Source of the DNA: Stomorhina lunata
Lineage: Eukaryota > Arthropoda > Insecta > Diptera > Rhiniidae
NCBI GenBank assembly: GCA_933228675.1
Contig: OW121744.1
Location: 113,638,671 to 113,702,670 of the forward strand
DNA length: 64,000 nucleotides
Direction: 5' to 3'
Shown here piece after piece: positions 11,776 through 24,920 of the stretch. The notes beneath the pieces are model-generated. The model ran no database searches. It saw only the letters and a program-made list of their open reading frames with translations, and had not been told where the DNA came from. Within the stretch, counting starts at the first letter, position 1; the number at the start of each line of letters is the position of its first letter. The translations under genes were made by a program, and so were the position numbers.

Positions 11776-13597
11776 TCCATATTAGGAATGCAATCATTCC
11801 CTCTTTATCGAAGTTTGTTGTTGTTGTTTTTGTCTAAATAATTTTTCTATTTTATAGTTTTTCTTTCATAAATATTTTCTCCGACTTCTTGTTACTCAAT
11901 CAAGTGTAAGAATGTCCGTCTGTCAGTCAGTTGATTTTTCTTTGATGTCTTGATTAGGGGGCAGGTGGCTCGATTTAAAGATTCTCTTTTCTTTTAATTT
12001 CTTATTTTTTTAAAACATTTTTATAACTTCATTAAAATTGATAAGGAATTTGTAAGATGATGACAACTGTTTTAATTTTTTTTAATCTGAGTGTGAGAGA
12101 AATTTAATTATGGGTTAAGGGTTTCAAAAGATTGGAGTCAGTCGTTGGATGGATATGGGCTGTAATGAAGTTGTAATAAAAGAAAGAATATTATCAATGA
12201 TCTTGTTATTTTTTTAGGATTACAAAGAAATTAATTATTTAAAGAAAATAGTAGCTGGGTTTAAGATAAGGTATGTAGAAATGAAGTGGATGAACAATTT
12301 GTAATTATGGGCAGTTAAACTTATAATAAAAGAGATATTAATAAAATCAAGGTTTGGAAAAAAAGATAAAAATGGGTATATTTTAGGTTTCAGCTCTAAG
12401 TTAAAGGAGATAGAGATCCAGTCTGTAACTAATTTTATGATTTTTTTTAATTTTAATTAGTATTGAATGTTTAGGGTTTAACTATTTCAAGGAATTTATT
12501 GCTAAGATTCTAGTGATTTTGATTTCAATTCAAACTATTAAAAAATATTGATATATAAATTTCGGCAATAGGAAGACATTTCTGTTGAAAAGTTGTTTAT
12601 AGGAACCATTTCAAAGAAAGTTGATATAAGAAAAAAATTTCTTTTAAAAAGTTGACTTTATGAAGACTTTTTTAGTCAAGTGTAGGGTGTTTCCTCTTAT
12701 TTATGGTTTCTTTTTCTTTGAACTTTCTTGTGAATAAAAAAATAGCAACTATTGTATTTCTTTAGCCTCTTAAATTTTTCAAGAATATCTTAATAAAATT
12801 TTACGCAAACATTCATGTAAACGAGCCTTAAGATGTTGAACATTTTAGCCAAAATAAAAGAAAACTTATGCAAGAAAAAACTTATTTTTTTTTTATTCTG
12901 GTTAAGGAGATTTTAAATACCAATTAGGATGTTTTTCGAGCCCTAAATTTAAGTTTTTGTGGAAAATAAAAATTTCATTTAACAAAGGTTGGTTAAATGA
13001 TTGTACAAATGGTTAGCCGAAAAGGGCGGTGGAACAAAAAGTTTTTCAACAAAAATATTTATAAATAAAATAAAACCTCATTTAGGTTTGAATGCAGCTG
13101 AAAGTTTTATTTTTGCTCTTACAATGTAAATTTGCCACAAAAGAAACCGAAAGGAAAACCTTAACTGCATGGACATCAAAGCCTTAGGAATTGACTGGAG
13201 TAAAATGCAAACTAATTGTGAAAAGTTTGTGAAAGAAAATAGAAAAGCGCACAACAAAGCAAGATATTTTTAAATAAATAATAATTTCTCGGAAAGGAGA
13301 ATTTCCACAATTTAGTAATTAGCTGGAAAAGTATGAGATAAATTTATAAATAATAGTTAGCTGGGAAAAATATTTTCAAATAAAATTTTATTTCATTCTA
13401 TTTAATTCCAAAAATAAACGTAAATTTAATTACTAAATGAAAGAAAAGAGATAAATTCGTATTATTTAGGAAGGTCATTTACCTGTTGTTAGGATAATCA
13501 AAATTTAAATGCTATAAGAGCCTTGAACAAAACATATTAAAGACAGAAAAGAAATTTTTTTAAATTTATTGGAAAAATTTTAAAAAATCATTTCAGA
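11776..13597. other. Single-copy spacer with a decayed family A remnant
   Basis: AT-rich DNA without a recognisable gene. Around 12560-12690 a few very degenerate units remain (AATAGGAAGACATTTCTGTT, then AAAGTTG words at about 30-bp spacing), evidence of a former small family A array. Confidence 0.7.
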
Positions 13598-15125
13598 AAT
13601 GTCTTCCTAAAGTCGACTTTCTATAGAAAAGTCTTTCCATCATCAACTTTTCCATAGAAATGTCTTCCTATCATCAACTTTTCTATAGAAAAGTATACTC
13701 ATCATCAACTTTTCTATCGAAAAGTTATCCCGTCATTAACTCTTCTATAGAAAAGTCCTCCATTCAACAACTTTTCTAAAGAAAACTCTTTCCATAATCA
13801 AATTTTCTATAAAAAAGTCTACCAATCATCAACTTTTCTATAGAAAAGTCTTCTCATCATCAACTTTTCTATAGAAAAGTCATCTCATCATCAACTTTTT
13901 TATAGAAAAGTCTTCTCAGCCTTAACTTTTCTATAAAAAAGTCTTCCCAACGTCAACTTTTATATAGAAAAGTCTTCCCATCATCAACTTTTCTACAGAA
14001 AAGTTTTCTCATCATCAACTTTTATATATAAAAGTCTTTCCATCATCAACTTTTCTATAGAAATGTCTTCCTATCGTCAACTTTTCTATAGAAATGTCTT
14101 CCTAACGTCAACTTTTCTATAGTTAAGTCTTCCTAATGTCAACTTTTCTATAGTAAAGTCTTCCTAACGTTAACTTTTCTATAGTAAAATATTCCTATAG
14201 TCAACTTTTCTATAGTAAAGTCTTCTTAAGGTCAACTTTTCTATAGTAAAGTCTACCTAACATCAACTTTTCTATAGTAAAGTCTTCCTAATGTCAACTT
14301 TTCTATAGTGAAGTCTTCCTAACGTCAACTTTTCTATAGTAAAGTCTTCCTAACGTCAACTTTTCTATAGTAAAGTCTTCCTATAGTCAACTTTTCTTTA
14401 GTAAAGTCTTCCTAACGTCAACTTTTATATAGCAAAGTCTTCCTAACGTCAACTTTTCTATAGTAAAGTCCTCCTAACGTCAACTTTTCTATAATAGAGT
14501 CTTCCTAACGTCAACTTTTCTTTAGTAAAGTCTTCCTAACGTCAACTTTGCTTTAGTAAAGTCTTCCTAACGTCAACTTTTCTATAGTAAAGTCTTCCTA
14601 ACGTCAAGTTTTCTATTGTAAAGTCTTCCTAACGTCAACTTTTCTATAGTAGAGTCTTCCTAACGTCAACTTTTCTTTAGTAAAGTCTTCCTAACGTCAA
14701 CTTTTCTTTAGTAAAGTCTTCCTAACGTCAACTTTTCTATAGTAAAGTCTTCCTAACGTCAAGTTTTCTATTGTAAAGTCTTCCTAACGTCAACTTTTCT
14801 ATAGAAATGTCTTCCTATCGTCAACTTTTCTATAGTAATGTTTGCCTATCGTCAACTTTTCTATAGAAATGTTTGCCTATCGTCAACTTTTCTATAGAAA
14901 TGCTCGCCTATCGTCAACTTTTCTATAGAAATGCTTGCCTATCGTCAACTTTTCTATAGAAATGTTTGCCTATCGCCAGCTTTTCTAGACAAATGGTTGC
15001 CTGTCGTCAACTTTTCTATAGAAATGATTGCCTATTGTCAACTTTTTTATAGAAATATTTTCATATCGACAACTTTTCTCTAGAAATTTTGCCTATCGTC
15101 AACTTTTTATTTATAGAAATCTCTT
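13598..15125 (-). repeat. Family A 31-bp array A4, reversed
   Basis: About 49 units in reverse orientation. Left third: CATCATCAAC (the complement of the GATGATGGG tail). Middle (about 14100-14800): CTTCCTAACGTCAAC with the core changed to CTATAGTAAAG, which breaks the dyad. Right: TGCCTATCGTCAAC (complement of GATAGGCA). Further private variants (CTTTAGTAAAG, CTATTGTAAAG) recur at unit multiples, showing local duplication. Confidence 0.97.
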
Positions 15126-16171
15126 TCTATTTTCGCTTGTTCCACAAAAAAAATCCATAAAATTCTTTATGCGATTAATTAACATTCATTAGCTACCTGT
15201 TGCATGTTGCTTGCAACATTGAATCCTATCTCAACGAAATGGGATAGTTATCCCTTGATTAAGTGACAGTGACTTAAGGAGATTTTTGTATATTAAATTG
15301 AGTATAATAATTGACCTGTATATCAGCAGGACAACTTCAGTGAAGCAGAACGAACTTCATTTAATTATAAGACTAAGAAGGGGAACACGGCAGCAATTCA
15401 AATGTTACTTTAATATATTCAAATCTGATGACAAAATCTTGATATTTTACCATTTCACATACAGTCCCGCCAATATACAAGAAAGAAGAAGATCAAACAT
15501 TATTATCTTATTGTTAAATCATGAGACACCTGAAGAACAATCGCAGACAGAATCAAATGGAAGGACAGACACTCCTCTAATATTTTAGGGATGATGTAGC
15601 AGAGACTCAAGAACAATTGTTGAGACAGGTAGGATTTTCTGTTCTTACAACACAACAAAATAACAGAAAATATAACAATAAAATCCACTTTAAATAATAA
15701 TGAAATTTAAGTCATTTCTTACAAGTTCGATGGTCTCCTCTAAAAAGTACAATGAACTGTAGCCTAAACCCTCCCGAGTTAAATCGAATTATTTTTTTCG
15801 AACAACCAAAGGGGAACGACTTCAACACGATACAAGCGATTTTTACAAATTGATATTTTTTTATCAGTGACTTTAAATCAGTTTTTTAGTTTTTGATTTT
15901 AATCTCTACATTTAAAGCGGATTTTGGGTCATTTAAATTGAAGCATATTCCGATTGTTTACAAACAATTCAAAATAATAACGAAATAAAAAGTTTTTATA
16001 AAACAAACAAATAAAATAATCTACAAAAAAAGTTACTCCAATAAACGAAAAATGTAATAAAATGAAATAAAAATCAAACAAAATTTTTATAAAGGGATTA
16101 AGGAAATTTAAACGTATATTTTTGGTTCCGAAACACTTAGCGATAGTGAAATATTTATACAAAAAAGTAAA
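15126..16171. other. Single-copy spacer; richest non-repeat island, unassigned
   Basis: Between 15190 and 15680 the base composition is less AT-skewed and looks more gene-like. The 100-codon frame at 15286-15588 begins with TTG rather than ATG, has no domain I recognise and is not called as a gene. A relic of a mobile element is possible, but no terminal repeats or target duplication were found. Confidence 0.45.
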
Positions 16172-17625
16172 CTATAGTAAGAAAAGTTGACGATAGGAAA
16201 TCATTTCTAAAGAAAAGTTGATGGTAGGAAGACATCTCTATTGAAAAGTTGACGATAAGAAGATATTTCTAAAGAAAAGTTGACGACAGGAAGACATTTC
16301 TATAAAAAAATTGACGATAGGAAGGCATTTCTATAGAAAAGTTGACGATAGGCATACATTTCTAAAGACAAGTTGACGATAGGAAGACACTTCTATAGAA
16401 AAGTTGATGTTCGAAAGACATTTCTAAAGAAAAGTTGACAACAGGCAAACATTTCTATATAAAAGTTGACGATAGGCAAACATTTCTATAGAAAAGTTTA
16501 CGATAGGCAAACATTTCTATAGAAAAGTTGACGATAGGCAAACATTTCTATAGAAAAGTTGATGACAGGCAAATATTTCTATAGAAAAGTTTACGATAGG
16601 CAAACATTTCTATAGAAAAGTTTACGATAGGCAAACATTTCTATAGAAAAGTTTACGATAGGCAAACATTTCTATTGAAAATTTGACGATATTCAAACAT
16701 TTATATTAAAAAGTTGACGATAGGCAAACATTTCTATAGAAAAATTACGATAGGCAAACATTTCTATAGAAAATTTGACGATAGGCAAAGATTTCTATCG
16801 AAAAGTTGACGTTAGGAAGACATTTGTATAGAAAAGTTGACGTTAGGAAGACATTTCTATAGAAAAATTGACGTTAGGAAGACATTTCTATAGAAAAGTT
16901 GACGTTAGGAAGATATTTCCATAGAAAAGCTGACGTTAGGAAGACATTCCTATAGAAAAGTTGACGCTTGGAAGACTTTTCTGTAGAAAAGTTGACGTTA
17001 GGAAGACATTTCTATCGAAAAGTTGACAATAGGAAGACACTTTTATAGAAAAGTTGACGATAGGAGGACATTCATATAGAAAAGTTGACGACAGGAAGAC
17101 AATTCTATAGAAAAATTGACGTTAGTAAGACATTTCTATAGAAAAGTTGACGTTAGGAAGACATTCCTATAGAAAAGTTGACGCTAGGAAGACTTTTCTA
17201 TAGAAAAGTTGACGTTAGGAAGACATTTCTATCGAAAATTTGACAACAGGAAGACACTTTTATAGAAAAGTTGACGTTAGGAAGACGTTTCTATAGAAAA
17301 GTTGACGTTAGGAAGACATTTCTATAGAAAACTTGACGTTAGGAAAACATTTCTAGAAAGACATTTCTATAGAAAAGTTGACGTTAGGAAGACATTTCTA
17401 TAGAAAAGTTCACGATAGGAAGACATTTCAATGGAAAAGTTGACGTTAGGAAGACATTTCTATAGAAAAATTGACGATAGGAAGACATTTCTATGGAAAA
17501 GTTGACGATAGGAGCATTTGTATATAAAAAAGTTGACGATAGGAAGATTTTTCTGTAGAAAATATGACTATAGTAAGATTTTCTATAGAAAAGTAGATAA
17601 CAGGAACACTTTTCTATGAAATGTT
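16172..17625 (+). repeat. Family A 31-bp array A5, mixed tails
   Basis: About 47 units. The left part is degenerate with GATAGGAAG tails, 16440-16800 carries GATAGGCAAAC, and 16800-17500 carries GACGTTAGGAAGAC, with the right edge decaying. A private block with GACGCTAGGAAGACTTTTC appears twice (near 16965 and 17190), consistent with duplication of several units together. Confidence 0.96.
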
Positions 17626-19057
17626 CTATTCATTTCTGGTTGTTAATCTGATTTGAACAAATTTTATTTGTATTGTAATTTTTATTGAATATTTGTCATC
17701 ATTTTGCGATCGGCCCCTTTGTTCATATACAAATTAATTAGTATTCCAGATCATTAATTAATTCTAGTCTTCTGGGACACCCAACTTAAGTCATTCCCAG
17801 AACTACTAACAAGATTCATGTTAGTCAAGCTAATGATACTTGATTTAAACTATTTACATCATAATTATCAAGAAAATTGGGATTAGTAGAAAAGATCTTA
17901 TTAAAGTATCCAGCAAGGCCTTTTGAAAATACTTCAGCAGAAAACCCAGGAAGCCAAAATAAATAATATCTTAACCTTCATTTCAATACCTAACGAAGGC
18001 ATTAACATCAAGATATAAAATTTCCATAATATTTTAAGGAATTTCGATTAAAACAACAACAATAGGAACAATATAAAACTTAAACCCCAAGATACATTCA
18101 CGAACATCTACGAAATGTTCAAAATTATAATAGAAAACAAATTAAAATCTCATTCAAAATAAAAAAAGTAAAAAAAAACAAAGATGACCTAATGAAAAAA
18201 TACATAAAAATTCTGGTATCTAAAACTCTTGAGATACTTTATCTAGATGTGTGGTCTATAAAATGTAACAAAAACCTATAAATATATTTAAAACATTTAA
18301 AACATGCGTTTGAACGTTTCCCGCACTATCAGAGGAGTTGAGCACATTTAAGGCCAAATTCAAAAAAAAGGTACCCAAATAATATAATATCACCATCAAA
18401 AAACAAAAGTAAAGAAATACATTTGTTTCATTCAAACCCCAGAAAAATGGTTAACTGTAGAAAACAAGGAATGTCAAACATCCAGAGTAGACTAGAGACC
18501 AACCATTGGTCCGTTCGTCCGTCCTTTGCACCGACCGCAACAAAAGAAACCCAATCTAGCAAATAAATTACAAAATGCGACAAGTAATAAAAATGACTTA
18601 ATTTATTTTTCTGTTTTATTTATTTGTTTTTTTTTCTTTTTATATAAAGATTTAAATAAAAAATATACATTTCAATTAATTATGGGAACAGAACAAAAGC
18701 ATTAATAGCCTGAAATTCATAAGATTCCTTTTTTTGCTGGTCAGGCTTTTTTGTTTGGATTTTTATCAAAAATCATAAAAATTCCTTTCCATTTTATTTC
18801 CATTTTTTTTTAATAGGAAAAAAGAAATAAACAAATTTTATCAAAAGAGAATAATGTCATTGTATTTTTAACAAATTAACTTGGTTTTTATAACAGCACC
18901 AACAATTAACAAGAGGCTTAAAAGGTATTAAATGATTAAGTCCCTCCCAATAAAGTGGAAAATTGGTCATTAGTATACTTAAGGGAGGATTTAAAATGGT
19001 AAAAGAAGGATATTGAAAAACTGATGACTATGATTATGAAGCAAATAATTAAGTATC
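17626..19057. other. Single-copy AT-rich spacer
   Basis: No repeats and no credible coding frame; long A and T tracts near 18140-18190 and 18600-18660. Confidence 0.65.
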
Positions 19058-20998
19058 AAAAAAGTCATCCCATTGTCAACCTTTCTATAGAAATGACTTC
19101 CAAACGTAAACTCTTCTATCGAAATGTCTTCCTATCGTCAACTTTTCTATAGAAATGTCTTCCTATCGTCAACTTTTCTATAGAAATGTCTTCCTATCGT
19201 CAACTTTTCTATAGAAATGTCTTCCTATCGTCAACTTTTCTATAGAAATGTCTTCCTATCGTAAACTTTTCTATAGAAATGTCTTCCTATCGTCAACTTT
19301 TCTAAAGAAATGTCTTTCTATCGTCAACTTTTCTATAGAAATGTCTTCCTATCGTCAACTTTTCTAAAGAAATGTCTTCCTATCGTCAACTTTTCTATAG
19401 AAATGTCTTCCTATCGTCAACTTTTCTATAGAAATGTCTTCCTATTGTCAACTTTTCTATAGAAATGTCTTCCTATCGTCAACTTTTCTATAGAAATGTC
19501 TTCCTATCATTAACTTTTCTATAGAAATTTCTTCCTATAGTCAAGTTTTCTATAGAAATGTCTTCCAATCATCAACTTTTCTATAGAAATGTCTTCCTAT
19601 CGTCAACTTTTTTGTAGAAATGTCTTCCTATCGTCAACTTTTCTATAGAAATGTCTTCCTATCGCCAACATTTCTTTATGTCTTCCTATCGTAATCTTTT
19701 CTTTAAAAAATCTTCCTATCGTGATATTTTTTTATAAAAATATCTTTTTTCCGTCAACTTTTCTATAGAAAAATAGTTCTGTCATCATCTTATCTATAGA
19801 CAAATCTTCCTATCATCAATAGAAATGTTTACCTATCGTCAACGTTTCTATAAAAATGTCTTCTTATCCTCAACTTTTCTATAGAAATATCTTCCTATCG
19901 TCAACTTTTCTACAGAAATGTCTTCCTATCGTCAACTTTTTTACAGAAATGTCTTAATATCATAATCTTTTCTATAGAAATGTCTTCCTGTTGTCAACTT
20001 CTCTATAGCAAAATCTTTCTATCGTCATCTTCTCCGTAGAAAAATCTTCCTTTCGTAATCTTTTCTATGGAAAAATCTTAATATAGTCAACTTTTCAATG
20101 GAAAAATCTCCCTATCGTCATCCTTTCTATGGAAAACTCTTTCTATCGTCGTCTTTTCTATACAAAAATCTTCATATAGTCATGTTTTTACGAGAAAAAT
20201 TTGAATATCGTCATTGTTTCACTAGACAAATCTTCCTATCGTTATCTTTTATATAGAAAAATCTTCCTTGTGTCATCTTTTCTATAGAAAAATCTCTTAA
20301 TCGTCAACTTTTCTATATAAAAATTGTTCTATCGTCATATTTTCTATAGAAAAATCTTTCTATCATCTTTTCTATAGAAATGTCTTCTATTGTCAACTTT
20401 TCTATAGAAATGTCTTCTATTGTCAACTTTTCTATAGAAATGTTTAACTATCCTCAACTTTTCTATAGAAATGTCAACCCATCATTAACTTTTCTATGAA
20501 AATATTTGCCTATTGTCAACTTTTCTATAGAAAAATCTTCCTATCGTCCACTTTTCTATAAAAATGTTTTCCTATCATCAACTTTTCTATATAAATGTTT
20601 GAAATGTCTTAATGTCGTCTACTTTTCTATGGAAATATTTGCATATTGTCAACTTTTTATAGAAATCCTTGCCCATTTTTAACTTTTCTAAAGAAATATT
20701 TGCCTGTCGTTAACTTTTCTATAAAAATGTTTGCCTATCGTCAACTTTTCTATAGAAATATTTGCTTATCGTCAACTTTTCTATAGAAATATTTGCCTAT
20801 CGACAACTTTTCTATAGAAATGTTTGCCTATCGTCAACTTTTCTATAGAAATGTTTTCCTACCGTCATCTTTTCAATAGAAATGTTTGCCTATCGTCTAC
20901 TTTTCTATAGAAATGTTTGCCTATCGTCAACTTTTCTATAGAAATATTTGCCTATCTTCAACTTTTCTATAGAAATGTCTGCCTATCGTCAACATTTA
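19058..20998 (-). repeat. Family A 31-bp array A6, reversed, with a degenerate middle
   Basis: About 62 units. 19100-19670 is clean (CTTCCTATCGTCAAC with TTTCTATAGAAATG). 19670-20400 is strongly degenerate, with units such as ATCGTCATCTTTTC. 20400-20998 carries TGTTTGCCTATCG tails. The 86-codon frame starting at 20917 is the repeat read in one frame and is not a gene. Confidence 0.96.
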
Positions 20999-22419
20999 TT
21001 TATTGTTTGTCATTTATTTTGTACAACTATTTAAAATGCAATCCACATTATTTACCAAACTCAAAGACAATCAACTGCTTATTTACCCTTAAAACCATCT
21101 GCTCTTCTCACATAAAGGTGACTTTATTATTTCGATATCAAAATTTATCTCAAACTATTGATCTGACCAAAAGATGAGTTTACAAATCCACAAACCCACC
21201 AAATCAAATAAATCGGAAAAAGGACACAAATCAAGCAGTAAAAAATACATAAGCACTAAAATGATTATTTGATTTGATAATATTTTGCTGCATTGACATT
21301 TTGTGGATAAATTCGATAAAGGGAAAAAATGAAAAGCCATAAAAATAAATACGTTTTACTGGAGAAAATACTGCAAAAGTCACTTGCAACCGCAAAAAAG
21401 GTCACGTACTAGTTTAGTGTATTTTCACATTTTTTCCTTTATTTTATTTCTTTTTTTTTTCGGTTGCTTGTCGTTCGTCCTCCGTCGATAATGATGCTGG
21501 TGATCTTTGACATGAACGATGTAATAAAGTAACTTTTTAAATCTATAATGCCAAAAATGTTAAAATACATGTATCTACTATGTACTTAAATATGGTTATC
21601 CCTAAAAATCTGCTTCAACCCTGATATAAAATTTTTAAAATGCATTTTATAGAATATTATAGTAGAATATGTAATAAACTCATTTTTGATGATGTTAAAT
21701 ATTTTACAGTGATTTTTGCTTTTAAAATTCCTCGCATACTTACCTTCATATTTATTATTTATCTACATGATGCACTGAGAGAAAAAGTAATGGTAAAAAA
21801 GTGATCTCCAAAAATGTGACCACGGGCTCTTATAATTTTTAGATCTCACACATTGCTCTATCATATGGAATTAAAATAAACAAAATTATCTTCTCTCATC
21901 AAACGCTTGTTACTCTAAAAATAATTACGAAAATGATTTCAATGATGTAAAACTTCATTACATTGACGAAACTTTTTCTTTGAGTGTATTTCGTGAAATT
22001 ATAGTCATATGACTTTTTGGTTTAAATTTATTGTTTAATAAAAATCATTTATTTCTGGTAATTCTAACAAAATGTGACTTAATGATGCAGCCCAATAATG
22101 GTATGAGTTTTTGTGAATGAGTTTTAAGTTTTAGTTATTTATCTCAACTAAAACTCATTTTGAAATTTACTTTATTATGATTTTCAATGGTAAAATTTTT
22201 TGGTGATAAATGTGAACACATTAATTATAACACAGTGGGTGATTTTATCATATGTTTAAATTTTAAATCATGTTAAGGCGCAAACTATATAAAAGGTATA
22301 ATTAAGAAGATCCGATTAAGGGAGGTTTTCTGGAATGGAATAAATAGGGGCAATCAATAATTTTAAAGAAATTTACTTTTCGAATTACATTCTTCTATAA
22401 GACCTAAAAAAATGATCAC
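20999..22419. other. Single-copy spacer containing a possible MITE
   Basis: AT-rich DNA with a candidate short inverted-repeat element at 21773-21986 (separate entry). No gene is visible. Confidence 0.6.
21773..21986. mobile_element. Candidate MITE with 16-bp imperfect terminal inverted repeats
   Basis: The left end CACTGAGAGAAAAAGT (21773-21788) and the right end ACTTTTTCTTTGAGTG (21971-21986) are inverted repeats matching at 14 of 16 positions. The 214-bp interior has no coding frame, as expected of a non-autonomous DNA element. I could not find a clear target-site duplication, so the boundaries and class are uncertain. Confidence 0.5.
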
Positions 22420-23152
22420 TTATCACAGAAATAACTTTATTAACAAAAAAAACTAAACGCAGAGACAACTTATAAAAAATATTATCTTTTTTGAAACAAA
22501 ATTAAAGAAATTTATCACAAAGACATGTTATCTGAAGAAAAATTATCACAGAGACATGTTTTCTGAAGAAAAACTATCACTGTGATAGATTTTCTAAAGA
22601 AACTTTATCACAGTAACAACCTTTATAACGAAAACCTTGAGAAATTTTCTCAAGCAAACTTATCACAGCGACAATTTTTCTAAAAAAAACAAATCACAGT
22701 GGCAACCTTTCTAAAGCAAACTTATCACAGTGACAACTTTTCAAAAGAAAACTTATCACAGTGACAACTTTTTTAAAGAAAACTTATCACAGTGACAACT
22801 TTTGTAAAGAAAACTTATCACAGTGACAACTTTTCTAAAGAAAACATATCAAAGTGAAAACTTTTCTAAAAAAACTTATCAAAGTGACAACATTTTTAAA
22901 GCAAATTTATCACAGTGACAACTTTTCTAAAGAAAACTCATTATAGTGGCAAATTAAAAAAAAAAAACTTATCACAGTGATAACTTTTCTAATGAAAGCT
23001 TATTACAATTTAAACTTTTGTAAAGAAAACTTATCACACAGACAACTTTTCTCAAGAAAACTTTTCTCAGTGACATTTTTTTAGGAACACTTATCACAGC
23101 AACAACTTTTGTAAAGAAAACTTATCACAGTGATAAATTTTCTAAGGAAAAC
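22420..23152 (-). repeat. Array F, 31-bp repeat with CTTATCACAGTGA tail
   Basis: About 20 clear units of 31 bp, degenerate at the left. Each joins CAACTTTTCTAAAGAAAA, which is the reversed family A core, to CTTATCACAGTGA in place of the A tail. CTTATCA is the complement of TGATAAG, a consensus GATA-factor site, so there is about one per 31 bp. The array runs directly into reversed family A at 23153. Confidence 0.94.
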
Positions 23153-24920
23153 TATAGAAATGTTTTCCCATCGTCAACCTTTCTATAGAAATGTCTTCCT
23201 AATTTAAATTTTTCTATAGAAATGTCTTCCTATCGTCAACTTTTCTATAGGAATGTCTTTCTATCGTTAGTTTTTCTATAGAAATGTCTTCCTAACGTTA
23301 ACTTTTCTATAGAAATGTCTTCCTAACGTCAACTTGTCTATGGAAATGTCTTGTTAACGTAAACTTTTCTATAGAAATGTCTTCCTAACGTCAACTTTTT
23401 TAGAGAAATGTCTTCCTAACGTCAACTCTTCTATAGAAATGTCTTCCTATCGTCAACTTTTCTATAGAAATGTCTTCCTAACGTCAACTTTTCTATAGAG
23501 ATGTCTTCCTAACGTCAACTTTTCTATAGAAATGTCTTCCTAAAGTCAACTTTTCTATAGAAATGTCTTCCTAACGTCAACTTTTCTATAGAAATGTCTT
23601 CCTAACGTCAACTTTTCTATAGAAATGTCTTCCTAACGTCAACTTTTCTAGAAAAATGTCTTCCTATCGTCAACTTTTCTATAGAAATGTTTGCTTATAG
23701 TAAACTTTTTTATAGAAATGTTTGCCTATCGTCTACTCTTCTATAGAAATTTTAGCTATCGTCAACTTTTTTATAGAAATGTCTCCGTATCGTCAACTTT
23801 TTTATAGAGATGTCTTCCTCTCGTCAACTTTTCTATGGAAATGTCTTCCTAATGTCAACTTTTCTACAGAAATGTCCTAATATCCTCAACTTTTCTATAG
23901 GAATGTCTTCCTATCGTTAACTTTTCTATAGAAAGGTCTTCCTATCGTTAACTTTTCTATGGAAATGTCTTCCTACCGTCAACTTTTCTATAGAAATGTC
24001 TTCCTAACGTCAACTTTTCTACAGAAATGTCTTCCTAACGTCAACTTTTCTATAGAAATGTCTTACTGACGTCAACTTTTTTATAGAAATGTCTTCCTAA
24101 CGTCAACTTTTCTGTAGAAATGTCTTCCTAACGTCAACTTTTCTATAGAAATGTCTTCCTAACGTCAACCTTTCTATAGAAATGTTTTCCTATCGTTAAC
24201 TTTTCTACGGAAATATCTTCCTACCGTCAAGTTTTTTATAGAAATGTCTTCCTAACGTCAACTTTTCTGTAGAAATGTCTTCCTAACGTCAACTTTTCTA
24301 TAGAAATGTCTTCCTAATGTCAACTTTTCTATAGAAATGTCTTCCTAACGTCAACTTTTCTATAGAAATGTCTTCCTATCGTCAACTTTTCTATAGAAAT
24401 GTCTTCCTATCCTCAACTTTTCTATAGAAATATCTTTCTATCGTCAACTTTTCTATCAAAATGTCTTTCTATCGTCAACTTTTCTACAGAAGTGTTTGCT
24501 TATCGGCAACTTTTCTATAGAAATGTCTTCCTCACGTCAACTTTTCTATGGAAATGTCTTCCTGTCGTCAACTGTTCTATAGAAGTGTCTTCCTATCGTC
24601 AACTTTTGAATAGAATTGTCTTCTTATCGTCAACTTTTCTATAAAAATGTCTACCTATCGTCAACTTTTCTATAGAAATGTCTTCCTATCGTCAACTTTT
24701 CTATAGAAATGTCTTCCTATCGTCAACTTTTCTTAAGAGACATCTTCCTATCGTCAACTTTTCTTCAGAAATGTTTTCCTATAGTCAATTTTTTTTATAG
24801 AACTGTCTTCCTACGGTCAACTTTTCTAAAAAAATGTTTGCCTATCGTCAACTTTTCTGTAGAAATGTGTTCTTGTGGTCAACTTTTCTATAGAAATGTG
24901 TTCTTATGGTCAAATTTTCA
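23153..24920 (-). repeat. Family A 31-bp array A7, reversed
   Basis: About 57 units, mostly CTTCCTAACGTCAAC (GTTAGG tail), with CTTCCTATCG units at both ends and in short blocks. The left edge joins array F without a gap; the right edge decays into T runs near 24900. Frames at 24399-24644 and 24709-24939 are repeat-derived: 31 codons span three units, giving a 31-residue protein periodicity. Confidence 0.97.

Noticed and set aside
15286..15588. 100-codon open frame, longest in the window
   Set aside because: It starts with TTG, not a normal eukaryotic start; no domain or composition like a real protein. Possible mobile-element relic only.
15190..15665. Solo LTR beginning TGTTGCATGTTGCTTGCAAC and ending ACAACACA
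   Set aside because: No matching target duplication, no second copy in the window and no primer-binding or polyadenylation features could be supported.
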